DNA of 64,000 nt from positions 5,077,501-5,141,500 of the forward strand of contig NZ_CP030850.1 in assembly GCF_003325355.1 (NCBI RefSeq), written 5' to 3'. The stretch is from Runella rosea. GTDB lineage: Bacteria > Bacteroidota > Bacteroidia > Cytophagales > Spirosomataceae. Below, piece after piece: positions 8,057 through 16,981 of the stretch. The notes under the pieces were generated by a model. It had not been told where the DNA came from. It did no database searches and saw only the letters and a program-made list of their open reading frames with translations. The number at the start of each line of letters is the position of its first letter. Within the stretch, counting starts at the first letter, position 1. Both the position numbers and the translations under genes were made by a program.

Positions 8057-9679
8057 ATGAAATCAAAAGAAAGCATTTTTGACAGCTTACAATCCTATTG
8101 GAGCAAAGATTTATTGTCCGGTTTTTTAGTGTCGTTGATTGCCTTACCGCTTTGTTTAGGAATTGCGGGGGCCAGTAATTTTCCGCCCATTATGGGTGTG
8201 ATGACTGCCGTCATTGGTGGTATTGTTGTTGCTTTCTTTGCGGGTTCCGAATTGACAATTAAAGGTCCAGCGGCTGGTTTGATTGTTATTGTAGCGGGCG
8301 CCGTAGACGAACTCGGCAAAGGCGACATGGACTTAGGCTGGAAACTTGCACTAGGTGTGATTGTGGTGGCTGGCTTAATTCAAGTTCTTTTAGGGGTGTT
8401 GAAAGTAGCCAAACTCGCCGATTTCTTTCCTCTTTCGGCTGTTCATGGTATGTTGGCGGCCATCGGGATTATTATCATGTCGAAGCAATTGCATTTAGCG
8501 GTAGGTATCCCGCCTTCAGAAATGAAAGGAAAAGAGCCGATTGAGTTGCTCGAAATGGTGCCTCATAGCCTGATGCACATGGAATACCACATTGCCATCA
8601 TCGGGGCCATCAGTTTATTCATTTTGTTTGGATGGCAATACCTGAATATCAAGGCTTTGAAAAAAGTGCCGCCCGCTCTTATTGTATTGATTGTGGGAGT
8701 GCTTTTAGGACAATATTTTCACCTGACCGAACCTACCTACAAAAATTTTAAGCCACTCGTAACTCCCGGCGACTTCTCATTCAACTTGAACGTTAACTTC
8801 GGGGCGCTTACTACTCCCGAACTACTTCCAATCTTCTTTAAATACCTTTTGATGTTTGTGCTTATCGGGAGCCTTGAATCATTGTTGACAGGCCGGGCCA
8901 TTGATTTGATTGACCCCGAAAAACGCAAGTCAGATTTGAGTAAAGATCTTACTGCGGTTGGAATTGGAAATACAATTGCGGGTTTGTTGGGCGGTTTACC
9001 GATGATTTCGGAAGTGGCACGTAGCTCAGCAAACATAAACAACGGTGCCAAAAGCCGCTGGGCCAATTTTTTCCACGGTATTTTTCTGCTTTTGTTTGTC
9101 GTAATGATGGTGCCCCTTATCAAAATGGTTCCGGTGGCTTCGTTGGCGGCTATGCTCATTTTTGTAGGCTTCCGCTTGGCCTCACCCAAAGAATTTGCGC
9201 ACATTTACCACATTGGTAAAGAGCAACTTACTATATTTCTGATTACCATTATTACCACCATTGCTACCGATTTGTTGATTGGTATTGCAGCGGGTATTTT
9301 GACCAAATTTATCATCCAGATAGCATTTGGTGTAAAACTGAGCGACATTGTCAAATCACGTTTTGAACTTCAAGAAAAAGAGCTAGGCGTGTATCAATTG
9401 AATGTAAACAATGCGGCGGTTTTTGCCAATTACTTAAAATTGAAAAGCTTATTGATGAAAGTCCCTGCTGGCAGTTCTTTGGTGATTGATTTTTCAAAAG
9501 CCGCCTATGTCGATCATACCGTTGCTGATAACCTCAACAACTTCCGCCGTGATTTTGAATCAAAGGGTGGTTCGCTTACTCTGCGAGGATTAGATTTACA
9601 CGAAAGTCTATCAGAGCATCCATTGGCAGCGCGTCGTTTGCCCAAGCATTTGCGCAAAAATACGGTTGAAATCGCCTAA
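8057..9679 (+). CDS. SulP family anion transporter (1st of three), C-terminal STAS-like domain
   Basis: This 540-residue protein has the SulP/SLC26 fold. The N-terminal transport domain (about 1-425) carries roughly 10-14 hydrophobic segments and the family's '[13 protein letters not shown]' and 'IKGPAAGLIVIV' segments (about residues 28-80), then 'SEVARSSANINNGAKS' near 320. The C-terminal 100 residues form a short STAS-like domain ('SSLVIDFSKAAYVDHTVADNL'). SulP proteins move sulfate, bicarbonate or other anions. It shares the same subfamily look as the two SulP genes at 12361 and 14735, both paired with carbonic anhydrases, so bicarbonate is a reasonable guess here. It is followed by a strong bidirectional hairpin. 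Confidence 0.9.
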   Translation: MKSKESIFDSLQSYWSKDLLSGFLVSLIALPLCLGIAGASNFPPIMGVMTAVIGGIVVAFFAGSELTIKGPAAGLIVIVAGAVDELGKGDMDLGWKLALGVIVVAGLIQVLLGVLKVAKLADFFPLSAVHGMLAAIGIIIMSKQLHLAVGIPPSEMKGKEPIELLEMVPHSLMHMEYHIAIIGAISLFILFGWQYLNIKALKKVPPALIVLIVGVLLGQYFHLTEPTYKNFKPLVTPGDFSFNLNVNFGALTTPELLPIFFKYLLMFVLIGSLESLLTGRAIDLIDPEKRKSDLSKDLTAVGIGNTIAGLLGGLPMISEVARSSANINNGAKSRWANFFHGIFLLLFVVMMVPLIKMVPVASLAAMLIFVGFRLASPKEFAHIYHIGKEQLTIFLITIITTIATDLLIGIAAGILTKFIIQIAFGVKLSDIVKSRFELQEKELGVYQLNVNNAAVFANYLKLKSLLMKVPAGSSLVIDFSKAAYVDHTVADNLNNFRRDFESKGGSLTLRGLDLHESLSEHPLAARRLPKHLRKNTVEIA

Positions 9680-9699
9680 GTTCTCAAAAGCTAAGTTCA

Positions 9700-9749
9700 A
9701 TTACCACTAAAAAAGCAGCGAAAATGTTCGCTGCTTTTTTAGTGGTAAT
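9700..9749. terminator. Bidirectional intrinsic terminator between SulP and acyl-ACP desaturase
   Basis: A perfect 23-bp inverted repeat (9700-9722 with 9727-9749, loop AATG) contains GCAGCGAA near the loop and an A/T tract (ACTAAAAAAGC / GCTTTTTTAGT). It lies between two convergent genes and has T-tracts on both strands, as expected of a shared terminator. Confidence 0.92.
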
Positions 9750-9768
9750 TATGGAATAAATACTAGGT

Positions 9769-10752
9769 CTAATACGCTGATATCCAGCTAAAATTATAGT
9801 CCAGATTGGGTGCTTTGGTGCGTTCTGCTACGCGTTTTAGGCGAGTGGGTAGCGCCATCAAATAGTCGCGGGCTTTTTCACCAGCTTCGTTGAGACCGCT
9901 AACTTTGTCAATTTTCCATTCTTTGAGCAACGAGTCCATTATTTCGATGTAATCGTAGGTAGTGTAGACACCGATTCGTTGGGCTGCGTCGGAATAATGG
10001 CTGAATGTTTCGCCTATCTTGACGCCCGTTTCACGCAGGAAGTGCGCGGGCATGACGATTTTTTTGCGCATCATGTCCTCAAACGCCAGCATCATTTCGG
10101 AAGAATCAACCTCAAAAATCCGCTCCACAAACGCCTTGTAAGCCTTGGCGTGGCGCATTTCATCGGCGGCAATGACTCCGCACATTTTTGACAGCAACGT
10201 GTTTCCGTATTGTTTGGCCAAAGTAGCCGTGCGACGGTGTGAGATGTTGGTGGCTAACTCCTGAAAAGAAGTATATACAAAGTTGCGGTAGGGATCAGTG
10301 CCCGTTTCTATGTCAAATCCATCTGCAATCAAGTACTGGGTGGATACTTCCATGGCACGCATATTTACCCGTCCAGAGAGGTATAAATATTTGTTGAGCA
10401 AATCGCCGTGACGATTTTCTTCGGCGGTCCAAGCGCGTATCCATTTGGTCCAACCTTGTTGTGGGTCCTGCTGATTGACGCCTTCAACGGTCATCAGCCA
10501 CGATTCATAGGTTGGAAGGGCCTCTTCGGTGATGGTATCACCGACCAATACCGCGATATAATCGTAGGGCAGTTCACGAGCTGCTTCCTGAAGAAGTTTT
10601 ACGTCCGACAGAAAGTTTTCGTTGGCAGAATCCGGTAAAAAATCGGAGGGTTGCCAGAGGTCTTCTATGGGTTTCAGAAATTCATAAAAGACAGAATCAA
10701 TCTTCTGCCCTATAAATTTCATTACCTCTATGCGGGTGGCGGGGAGTTGCAT
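9769..10752 (-). CDS. Acyl-ACP desaturase (FAB2/DesA-type, soluble di-iron)
   Basis: This 327-residue protein is a soluble di-iron fatty acid desaturase that inserts a cis double bond into acyl carrier protein-bound chains. Iron ligands are visible as the two E-x-x-H motifs: EENRH at 111-115 and DEMRH at 197-201. Further glutamates are in 'ITEEALPTYES' (74-84) and 'FQELATN' (163-169). Length matches the family. The start is ATG 10752; a second ATG 10 codons in is possible. It is divergent from PlsC, so the two may adjust membrane lipid composition together. It sits between SulP genes but has no evident link to anion transport. Confidence 0.93.
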   Translation of the reverse strand: MQLPATRIEVMKFIGQKIDSVFYEFLKPIEDLWQPSDFLPDSANENFLSDVKLLQEAARELPYDYIAVLVGDTITEEALPTYESWLMTVEGVNQQDPQQGWTKWIRAWTAEENRHGDLLNKYLYLSGRVNMRAMEVSTQYLIADGFDIETGTDPYRNFVYTSFQELATNISHRRTATLAKQYGNTLLSKMCGVIAADEMRHAKAYKAFVERIFEVDSSEMMLAFEDMMRKKIVMPAHFLRETGVKIGETFSHYSDAAQRIGVYTTYDYIEIMDSLLKEWKIDKVSGLNEAGEKARDYLMALPTRLKRVAERTKAPNLDYNFSWISAY

Positions 10753-10849
10753 ATTGTGTAAAACGTTTAACTTAACGATAACGAAATTGGGCCGAAGGTA
10801 CGCATTATTTTAGGAAAACTGTTGCTGTGTGGTTTTAGGAATGTTTGAT

Positions 10850-10857
10850 TAATTTTG
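10850..10857 (+). promoter_or_regulatory. TAnnTTTG -7-like element before plsC
   Basis: TAATTTTG matches the Bacteroidota -7 consensus TAnnTTTG, 30 bases before the preferred ATG of plsC. No good -33 TTTG sits at the ideal distance (a TTG is 25 bases upstream). It overlaps an upstream TTG codon in the plsC frame, which argues against that codon being the translation start. Confidence 0.4.
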
Positions 10858-10887
10858 CCCTTGGATAGATTTATTTCCCACAATTGC

Positions 10888-11625
10888 ATGAAAAAAATAC
10901 TAGATTACCTCCTCAGCAGTGTTTACATGATTTATTTTGGTTTGACACTGGTGGTATTTCACGTCATACAAGTCATTTGTTTTCATCTGTTTGGCCGCCG
11001 AACGCACCAAAAATCGGTACATTGGCTCAATGGATTTCTATTACATGGATTGTGGATACTTGGGACCCGCCTGCACCATGAGGCAAAAATAGAGTTACCC
11101 ACTGACCGTCCCGTTATCTTTGTGGCGAATCACCAAAGCATGTTTGACATTGTGGGGATGATTTGGTACATGCGCAAAAACTACCCGATTTTTGTGTCAA
11201 AAATCGAATTGGCGAAAGGCATTCCCAGCATTTCTTATAACCTGCGGAAAAGCGGCGCGGCGCTCATTGACCGAAAAGACGGAAAGCAAGCCATCGTTGA
11301 AATAGCCCGTTTGGGTAAGTTGATTGAAGAAACGAAGTTTTCAGCGGCGATTTTTCCTGAAGGAACCCGTTCAAGGACGGGCGAACTCAAACAATTTGCC
11401 ATAGGTGGTGTGGCCATACTTGTCAAAAAAGCCCCGCATGCGTTGGTGGTACCTGTGGCTATTAAAAATACGGGTAAATTGAACCCAAAAGGGATTTTTC
11501 CGCTTAACAGTTTAGAGCGCTTGTCGTGGACAAGCCTAACACCCATCGAACCGAAAGGGAAAAGTGCCGAAGAATTGGTGGAGTTGGCGAAGTTAGCCAT
11601 TCAAAAAGAGCTAGAAACCGCTTAA
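10888..11625 (+). CDS. plsC: 1-acyl-sn-glycerol-3-phosphate acyltransferase
   Basis: This 245-residue protein (ATG 10888) is a PlsC-type acyltransferase that adds the second acyl chain to lysophosphatidic acid at the inner membrane. The N-terminus holds a hydrophobic anchor ('LSSVYMIYFGLTLVVFHVIQ'). The catalytic HxxxxD motif is 'NHQSMFD' and the glycerophosphate-binding motif is 'FPEGTRSRTGELK'; 'VPVAIKNTG' forms the later conserved strand. A longer reading begins at TTG 10855 but would overlap a promoter-like element and push a polar stretch in front of the membrane anchor. It is divergent from the acyl-ACP desaturase. Confidence 0.93.
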   Translation: MKKILDYLLSSVYMIYFGLTLVVFHVIQVICFHLFGRRTHQKSVHWLNGFLLHGLWILGTRLHHEAKIELPTDRPVIFVANHQSMFDIVGMIWYMRKNYPIFVSKIELAKGIPSISYNLRKSGAALIDRKDGKQAIVEIARLGKLIEETKFSAAIFPEGTRSRTGELKQFAIGGVAILVKKAPHALVVPVAIKNTGKLNPKGIFPLNSLERLSWTSLTPIEPKGKSAEELVELAKLAIQKELETA

Positions 11626-11669
11626 TAGTTGATTTAAATTTGCGTAAATAAGTGTAAATTTACCCAGTC

Positions 11670-11688
11670 CGCGTTTTTTATAAACGCG
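11670..11688 (+). terminator. Short hairpin after plsC
   Basis: CGCGTTT (11670-11676) pairs with AAACGCG (11682-11688) across TTTAT. It is 45 bases after the plsC stop. There is no clean T-run after the stem, so termination is uncertain. Confidence 0.35.
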
Positions 11689-11792
11689 AAATAGGCAGGT
11701 TTATCCCTGAAATAATAGTTGGGAATTTAAAAATATAATTTCATTTTTGCATAGAATTACCGCCGTAATTGTATCTAATATAGAGCTGGTCA

Positions 11793-12119
11793 ATGAATTA
11801 CGCAAAAGTATTCTTGTTGATTCTTTTTAGTCTTCTCATAGGGCTGATGTCAGTCCTTAGGCCTGCTTTTAAGGATATTAAGAAACAAGCTGCGAATGAA
11901 AAAATGGCGGAATCTTCCTGCCCTGATTCTGAGACCAATTGCCCTTTTGACGAAGAAACTGGCGAGGAGGGCTCGGAAGGCTGGGATGAATTTGAATCTC
12001 TGTCTTATCCCGTTTTTAACGTTTCGACCCTCACAAAATCTCATCTTAATTTTACGTATCTAATGCCCGCTCCCGAGCATTTTACGTCAATTTGTATTCC
12101 TCCTCCCGAAGGCCGATAG
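11793..12119 (+). CDS. Small exported or membrane-anchored acidic protein, unknown function
   Basis: This 108-residue reading frame begins with a hydrophobic helix (about residues 5-22, 'VFLLILFSLLIGLMSV') that could be a signal anchor. A short basic patch follows, then an acidic middle ('DSETNCPFDEETGEEGSEGWDEFE', two Cys at about 43 and 50) and a Pro-rich end. I do not recognise a family. It lies in the gap between plsC and the SulP/carbonic anhydrase pair, on the same strand, with 240 bases to the next gene. Coding status is plausible from codon structure and the membrane segment, but is not proven. Confidence 0.5.
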   Translation: MNYAKVFLLILFSLLIGLMSVLRPAFKDIKKQAANEKMAESSCPDSETNCPFDEETGEEGSEGWDEFESLSYPVFNVSTLTKSHLNFTYLMPAPEHFTSICIPPPEGR

Positions 12120-12145
12120 TGCTTTTTTGCCTTTTATTCTCTCTT

Positions 12146-12211
12146 TTTGACCCATTCTGTCGCGTAGTTTCTTGGTTAACAAATTTGTTGTCCCATTTGA
12201 CCCGGTTTGTC
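12146..12211 (+). promoter_or_regulatory. Imperfect direct repeats and palindrome upstream of the SulP/CA genes
   Basis: Two copies of a 16-base unit start at 12146 (TTTGACCCATTCTGTC) and 12196 (TTTGACCCGGTTTGTC), 50 bases apart and 13/16 identical. Between them, 12178-12189 is the perfect palindrome AACAAATTTGTT. The block lies 150-215 bases before the SulP start at 12361. A regulator site is possible; nothing in the sequence names the regulator. Confidence 0.3.
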
Positions 12212-12360
12212 AATGGATTTTGTTTTTGTGTTGCCCGACGGACCTAAAAAAACACCTGCGCTGTGATGTGTTGTAGCAAATCGTTATCAGTCACGGCTAT
12301 GAATCAACTTCTCAATCTAATAGAAATAATCTAAAAACAGATTCCACTTAATTTAATAAA

Positions 12361-13914
12361 ATGAAGGACCTACTGAATGATTTAAAACAAGATTTACCCG
12401 CAGGATTAGTGGTGTTCTTAGTGGCTTTACCCCTTTGTTTAGGTATCGCTTTGGCGTCGGGGGCGCCTCTTTTTTCTGGAGTTATTGCAGGGATAGTTGG
12501 CGGGATTGTGGTCGCACTGGCGAGCGGTTCGCCCGTAAGCGTCAGTGGGCCTGCTGCTGGGCTCACCGTGATTGTGCTGAACTCCATCCAGCAATTAGGC
12601 TCGTATGAGTTGTTTCTGTTGGCGGTGGTAATGGCCGGTATAATGCAGGTTGTTTTAGGATACCTAAAAGCAGGAATCATCGGTCATTATTTTCCTTCGA
12701 GCGTCATCAAAGGTATGTTGGCGGCAATTGGGCTAATTCTGGTTTTCAAACAAATCCCTCATGCTTTGGGCTACGACAAAGACAGTGAAGGTGATTTTGT
12801 GTTTGTGCAGGTAGACGGAGAAAATACATTTTCTGAAATCCTGAATGCCCTCAATTTCCTTCAACCTGGCGCCATTATTATTGCTACCCTTTCGCTCCTT
12901 ATTCTTATTGCTTGGGATAAGCCATTTTTTAAAAGATATACTTTCTTTAAGTTTGTTCCTGGCGCTTTGGTCGTTGTGGCCTTGGGGGTTGGGTTAAACG
13001 AGTTTTTTAAAGTCGCATTTCCCGTACTCGCTTTGGAAAACGATCACCTTGTTAAGCTTCCAGTGGCGCGTTCTGTCAATGAATTTATTGGTCAATTTAC
13101 CCTTCCCGACTTTTCAGGGTTTAGCAATTACAACGTTTATATCATTGCGTTTACTATTGCCATTGTAGCAAGTTTGGAGTCGCTGCTGAGTGTGGAAGCC
13201 GCCGATAAACTTGACCCTTATAAGCGTAATACCCCTACCAACCGAGAATTAAAAGCCCAAGGATTGGGTAATATTATTTCAGGGTTGATTGGCGGACTTC
13301 CTCTGACGGCCGTTATTGTGCGCAGTTCAGCCAACATCAATTCGGGAGCTAAAACCAAAAAATCGGCCATCATTCATGGGTTGTTTTTATTAATCAGCGT
13401 GGTGGGTTTTGCTTCCTTATTAAACAAAATACCGTTGGCTTGTTTGGCCGCTGTTTTGTTGATGGTGGGGTACAAGCTGGCCAAATTATCCCTCTTTAAG
13501 TCGATGTATGCCTTGGGTTGGGAGCAATTTGTGCCTTTTGTGGTGACTATAGTTGCGATTTTGTTTTCCGACTTATTGAAAGGAATCGGCATCGGAATGG
13601 CGGTTTCGATCTTCTTTATTCTGCGAAATAATTACAAGAGGGCGTATTATTTCATGAAGGAAAAACGTAGTGAAGGCGAAACGATTACGATTCAGCTGGT
13701 AGAAGATGTGACGTTTATAAACAAAGGTGTAATTACGCTTACCTTAGATAAACTGCCTTTTAATTCGAACGTCATCATTGATGGGAGCAAATCCCACAAC
13801 ATTGATTTAGATGTCCTTGAAATCATCCATAATTTTAGAGAGACCGCCGTTTTGAGGGGAATCAAACTGGAGTTGAAGGGAATTCCTGCATTTAAGGGGG
13901 TGGCAGGACATTAA
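12361..13914 (+). CDS. SulP family anion transporter (2nd), probable bicarbonate transporter
   Basis: This 517-residue membrane protein is a SulP transporter. The N-terminal part shows '[19 protein letters not shown]' (about 20-40) and '[14 protein letters not shown]' (about 58-72). 'AVIVRSSANINSGAKT' is around residue 320, and about 10-14 hydrophobic segments run to residue 430. The C-terminus is a short STAS-like domain. It closely resembles the third SulP at 14735 over long stretches, so the two are probably paralogues from a duplication. A beta-carbonic anhydrase begins 77 bases downstream, a pairing that points to bicarbonate as substrate (as in BicA-like SulP proteins). Substrate remains an inference. 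Confidence 0.9.
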   Translation: MKDLLNDLKQDLPAGLVVFLVALPLCLGIALASGAPLFSGVIAGIVGGIVVALASGSPVSVSGPAAGLTVIVLNSIQQLGSYELFLLAVVMAGIMQVVLGYLKAGIIGHYFPSSVIKGMLAAIGLILVFKQIPHALGYDKDSEGDFVFVQVDGENTFSEILNALNFLQPGAIIIATLSLLILIAWDKPFFKRYTFFKFVPGALVVVALGVGLNEFFKVAFPVLALENDHLVKLPVARSVNEFIGQFTLPDFSGFSNYNVYIIAFTIAIVASLESLLSVEAADKLDPYKRNTPTNRELKAQGLGNIISGLIGGLPLTAVIVRSSANINSGAKTKKSAIIHGLFLLISVVGFASLLNKIPLACLAAVLLMVGYKLAKLSLFKSMYALGWEQFVPFVVTIVAILFSDLLKGIGIGMAVSIFFILRNNYKRAYYFMKEKRSEGETITIQLVEDVTFINKGVITLTLDKLPFNSNVIIDGSKSHNIDLDVLEIIHNFRETAVLRGIKLELKGIPAFKGVAGH

Positions 13915-13991
13915 ACCAAATCTGCAAAATTGCCTTACTACTGATTTAAAATTAATCCTGTGGACATGGAGCCACAAAAAAAACTTAAAAA

Positions 13992-14675
13992 ATGAAAGCA
14001 CATTCAAAAGAAACACAATCCAATCTAACGCCAAGGAAGGCGTTACAAATTTTAAAGGAAGGTAATGAGAGATTTATTCACAATTTAAAAGTTCAACGAG
14101 ATTTATTAGAACAAGTAAATGATACTCGTGAAGGTCAATGGCCATTTGCTATTGTACTAAGCTGTATTGATAGCCGAACATCAGCTGAGCTTATTTTTGA
14201 CCAAGGATTAGGGGATATTTTTTCGGTAAGAATTGCGGGCAACATTGTAAATACCGATATTTTAGGTAGTATGGAATTTGCGTGTAAATTGGCAGGGTCA
14301 AAATTGATTGTTGTCTTAGGTCATACTAAATGCGGAGCCGTAAAAGGTGCTTGCGACCATGTAGAAATGGGGAATTTAACGGAACTTTTGGCTAAACTTC
14401 AGCCAGCTGTTTATCAGGAAAATGAAACCAAAGAAAATCGTAATTCTAACAATAAAACATTTGTTGAGAATGTCGCTACAATAAACGTCAAGCGTAATGT
14501 AAGAAACATTATTGAACGTAGTTTTATTTTGGAACAATTGGTCGAAAATGGCGAAATTGGGGTTGTAGGTGCAATGTATAACGTTGAGACGGGTGAAGTG
14601 GAGTTTTATGACGATGTCATGTTTATTCGTGATCAGGAAAATACTGAATTTAGTGTAGAAAGCTTACGCCATTAA
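13992..14675 (+). CDS. Beta-class carbonic anhydrase (1st)
   Basis: This 227-residue enzyme interconverts CO2 and bicarbonate. Zinc ligands and the Asp/Arg dyad are visible: 'SCIDSR' gives Cys58, Asp60 and Arg62, and 'GHTKCGAV' gives His111 and Cys114. 'SVRIAGNIVNTDILGSMEFA' is the following conserved segment. Its motifs differ from those of the second carbonic anhydrase at 16275, so the two come from different beta clades. No signal peptide is evident, so it is likely cytoplasmic. It sits between two SulP genes (77 bases after the first, 59 before the second). Codon choice looks more AT-rich than in its neighbours (frequent AGA, TTA, AAT), which could reflect a separate origin. Confidence 0.93.
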   Translation: MKAHSKETQSNLTPRKALQILKEGNERFIHNLKVQRDLLEQVNDTREGQWPFAIVLSCIDSRTSAELIFDQGLGDIFSVRIAGNIVNTDILGSMEFACKLAGSKLIVVLGHTKCGAVKGACDHVEMGNLTELLAKLQPAVYQENETKENRNSNNKTFVENVATINVKRNVRNIIERSFILEQLVENGEIGVVGAMYNVETGEVEFYDDVMFIRDQENTEFSVESLRH

Positions 14676-14734
14676 TTTGGCGAAACTTGCCCCCGAATTA
14701 ACTATGAATAGCAGGCCAATAAACCCCAACTCGA

Positions 14735-16309
14735 ATGACGTTAAAATATCTGAATAAAGATTTTTCAGCGGGGGTAGCGGTGTTTTTAGTAACGCTGCCG
14801 TTGTGCCTCGGTATCGCACTAGCTTCGGGGGCACCCCTTTTCTCTGGATTACTGGCGGGCATTGTGGGGGGCATTGTCGTTACCTTATTTTCGGGGTCGG
14901 AAGTCAGTGTCAGTGGGCCTGCTGCGGGGCTTACTGTCATTGTTTTTGACAGTATTCAACGACTGGGCAGTTATCCAAATTTTCTGATGGCTGTGGTGCT
15001 GGCTGGCGTAATTCAATTTTTGTTGGGATGGCTAAAAGCAGGAAGATTAAGCAGTTTTGTGCCCTCTAGCGTTATTAGAGGCATGTTGGTGGCTATTGGA
15101 ATTGTGATTATTCTGAAACAAATTCCTCATGCCTTAGGATGGGATGCCGATTACGAAGGCGAATTTGAATTTGCGCAAGCCGACCAGCGCAACACATTCA
15201 CAGAAATTATAGAAGCCTTGAGTCATCCCAATGCGGGAGCTATTTTGATAAGCGTGCTCTGTTTAGGGCTGATTGCGTGGTGGGATTATTCGGCAAAAAA
15301 GGGTATAAAATTCTTCAAGACAATCCCTGGGGGGCTGGTGGTGGTTTTAGTGGGGGTTATCATCAATCAGTTGCTGGTGTTATGGTTCCCAGCTATGAGT
15401 TTGAAGGAGGCAAGCCACTTGGTGCGCGTTCCGCTCATTCGGGATTGGGCCGATGCCAGAGCCGCGTTCAATTTTCCTGCGTTCGAAATCTTAGCCAATC
15501 CACAGGTGTACATTTCGGCCCTTACTTTGGCGATTGTGGGTAGTATTGAATCGCTTTTCAGCTTGGAAGCCGCCGATAAGCTGGACACAAGACGCCGTAT
15601 ATCCTCCCCAAATCAGGAATTGAAGGCGCAGGGAATCGGGAATGTGGTTTCGGGCCTGATTGGAGGATTGCCGCTCACGTTGGTAGCGATTCGTACTTCG
15701 GTCAATGTGTACAGTGGCGCGCAAACGCGCCTTTCGTCTTTCATTCACGGGCTTTTGATGCTGTTAGCGGTATTTTCCATTCCGCAATTACTCAATTATA
15801 TCCCATTGGCTTGTTTAGCGGCATTGCTTATATCGGTTGGGTATAAACTGGCGAAAATCGAAATCTTTAAAAAAATGTACCGTGAAGGCTCCGACCAATT
15901 TATTCCCTTCATCATTACGGTGCTTGCCATTGTGTTTACTGATTTATTGATTGGGTTGGCTATTGGGCTGATTGTGGGCATGATATACATTGTGTATACC
16001 AATAATCTGTCGGCAATAAGTGTAGGAAGAGACAAAGAAACGGTATTGATTTGGTTTAAAAAGGACGTGTCATTTTTAAATAAGGCCCATTTGAAAGAAG
16101 TATTAGCGGCCTTAAAACCAGGAGACTATGTGTTTGTGGACGGCCTGAGGGCGCAATTTATCGACCACGATATTTTTACAACCCTAGAAGAATTTGAGGC
16201 TGATGCCCCGTTAAGAGGAATTCAAGTAGAGTTTAAAGGGATTACCAGACGTAAAATCGCAAAACAAAAATCCAATGCAATCATACAAAAAACTATTACT
16301 GGCGAATAA
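14735..16309 (+). CDS. SulP family anion transporter (3rd), probable bicarbonate transporter
   Basis: This 524-residue SulP protein has the same marks as the second SulP: '[18 protein letters not shown]', '[14 protein letters not shown]', and a '[15 protein letters not shown]' segment where the other two have RSSANIN/S. A STAS-like end ('[18 protein letters not shown]') follows the membrane part. The last 35 bases overlap the start of the second carbonic anhydrase in another frame. This gives strong evidence for translational coupling and a shared role in CO2/bicarbonate handling. The Ser-Ala to Thr-Ser change in the conserved segment may alter substrate or ion coupling; that is inference. 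Confidence 0.9.
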   Translation: MTLKYLNKDFSAGVAVFLVTLPLCLGIALASGAPLFSGLLAGIVGGIVVTLFSGSEVSVSGPAAGLTVIVFDSIQRLGSYPNFLMAVVLAGVIQFLLGWLKAGRLSSFVPSSVIRGMLVAIGIVIILKQIPHALGWDADYEGEFEFAQADQRNTFTEIIEALSHPNAGAILISVLCLGLIAWWDYSAKKGIKFFKTIPGGLVVVLVGVIINQLLVLWFPAMSLKEASHLVRVPLIRDWADARAAFNFPAFEILANPQVYISALTLAIVGSIESLFSLEAADKLDTRRRISSPNQELKAQGIGNVVSGLIGGLPLTLVAIRTSVNVYSGAQTRLSSFIHGLLMLLAVFSIPQLLNYIPLACLAALLISVGYKLAKIEIFKKMYREGSDQFIPFIITVLAIVFTDLLIGLAIGLIVGMIYIVYTNNLSAISVGRDKETVLIWFKKDVSFLNKAHLKEVLAALKPGDYVFVDGLRAQFIDHDIFTTLEEFEADAPLRGIQVEFKGITRRKIAKQKSNAIIQKTITGE

Positions 16310-16952
16310 ATCATGGGCTGCTGAAAAGCTTATGCTCGACGAAAGTTATTTCGACGAATTGGCGGCCGACCAAAAGCCTGAGTTCTTGTGGATTGGATGC
16401 GCCGATAGCCGAGTGCCCGCCAATGAGGTAACGGGTACGGCACCTGGAGAAATTTTTGTTCACCGCAATGTGGCCAACTTGGTCATTCATACCGATATTA
16501 ATATGCTCAGTGTATTGCAGTACGCGGTAGAGGTGTTGGAAGTAAAGCATATTTTGGTGGTGGGGCACTATGGCTGTGGGGGGGTAAAAGCCGCCATGAC
16601 CAACAAGGATTTTGGTCTAATCAATAAGTGGTTGCGGAATATCAAAGATGTCTATTCAAAGCATTATGACGAGCTTGAGGCGACCCCCGAGGGGCAAGAG
16701 CGATTTGACCGTTTAGTCGAATTTAACGTCATTGAGCAGACCAAAAATCTCGCTAAAACCACGATAGTGCAAAAAGCATGGAAAAAGCGAAATTATCCAC
16801 ATCTGCATGGTTGGGTGTTTGATTTACATACGGGTTTGATTAATTCAATCACAGAAATCCCCCCTGGCTCGCCCGTTGAGTCTATTTATCGTTATGACTT
16901 TGAAGATGAACCCAAAAAAGAGGAAGATTTATCGCATAATTATAAGCATTGA
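16275..16952 (+). CDS. Beta-class carbonic anhydrase (2nd, Can-like)
   Basis: This 225-residue protein resembles the Can/CynT-type beta-carbonic anhydrases. '[14 protein letters not shown]' gives Cys42, Asp44 and Arg46; '[11 protein letters not shown]' gives His98 and Cys101. '[16 protein letters not shown]' (59-74) is also typical. No signal peptide is seen, so it should be cytoplasmic. The ATG at 16275 lies 35 bases inside the end of the SulP gene, so its translation probably depends on ribosomes finishing SulP. The pair likely takes up bicarbonate and equilibrates it with CO2, for example to feed carboxylases or control pH. The downstream neighbour is convergent. Confidence 0.94.
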   Translation: MQSYKKLLLANKSWAAEKLMLDESYFDELAADQKPEFLWIGCADSRVPANEVTGTAPGEIFVHRNVANLVIHTDINMLSVLQYAVEVLEVKHILVVGHYGCGGVKAAMTNKDFGLINKWLRNIKDVYSKHYDELEATPEGQERFDRLVEFNVIEQTKNLAKTTIVQKAWKKRNYPHLHGWVFDLHTGLINSITEIPPGSPVESIYRYDFEDEPKKEEDLSHNYKH

Positions 16953-16981
16953 TAGTACGCAGTGCCAGACTCTTTCCAAGT

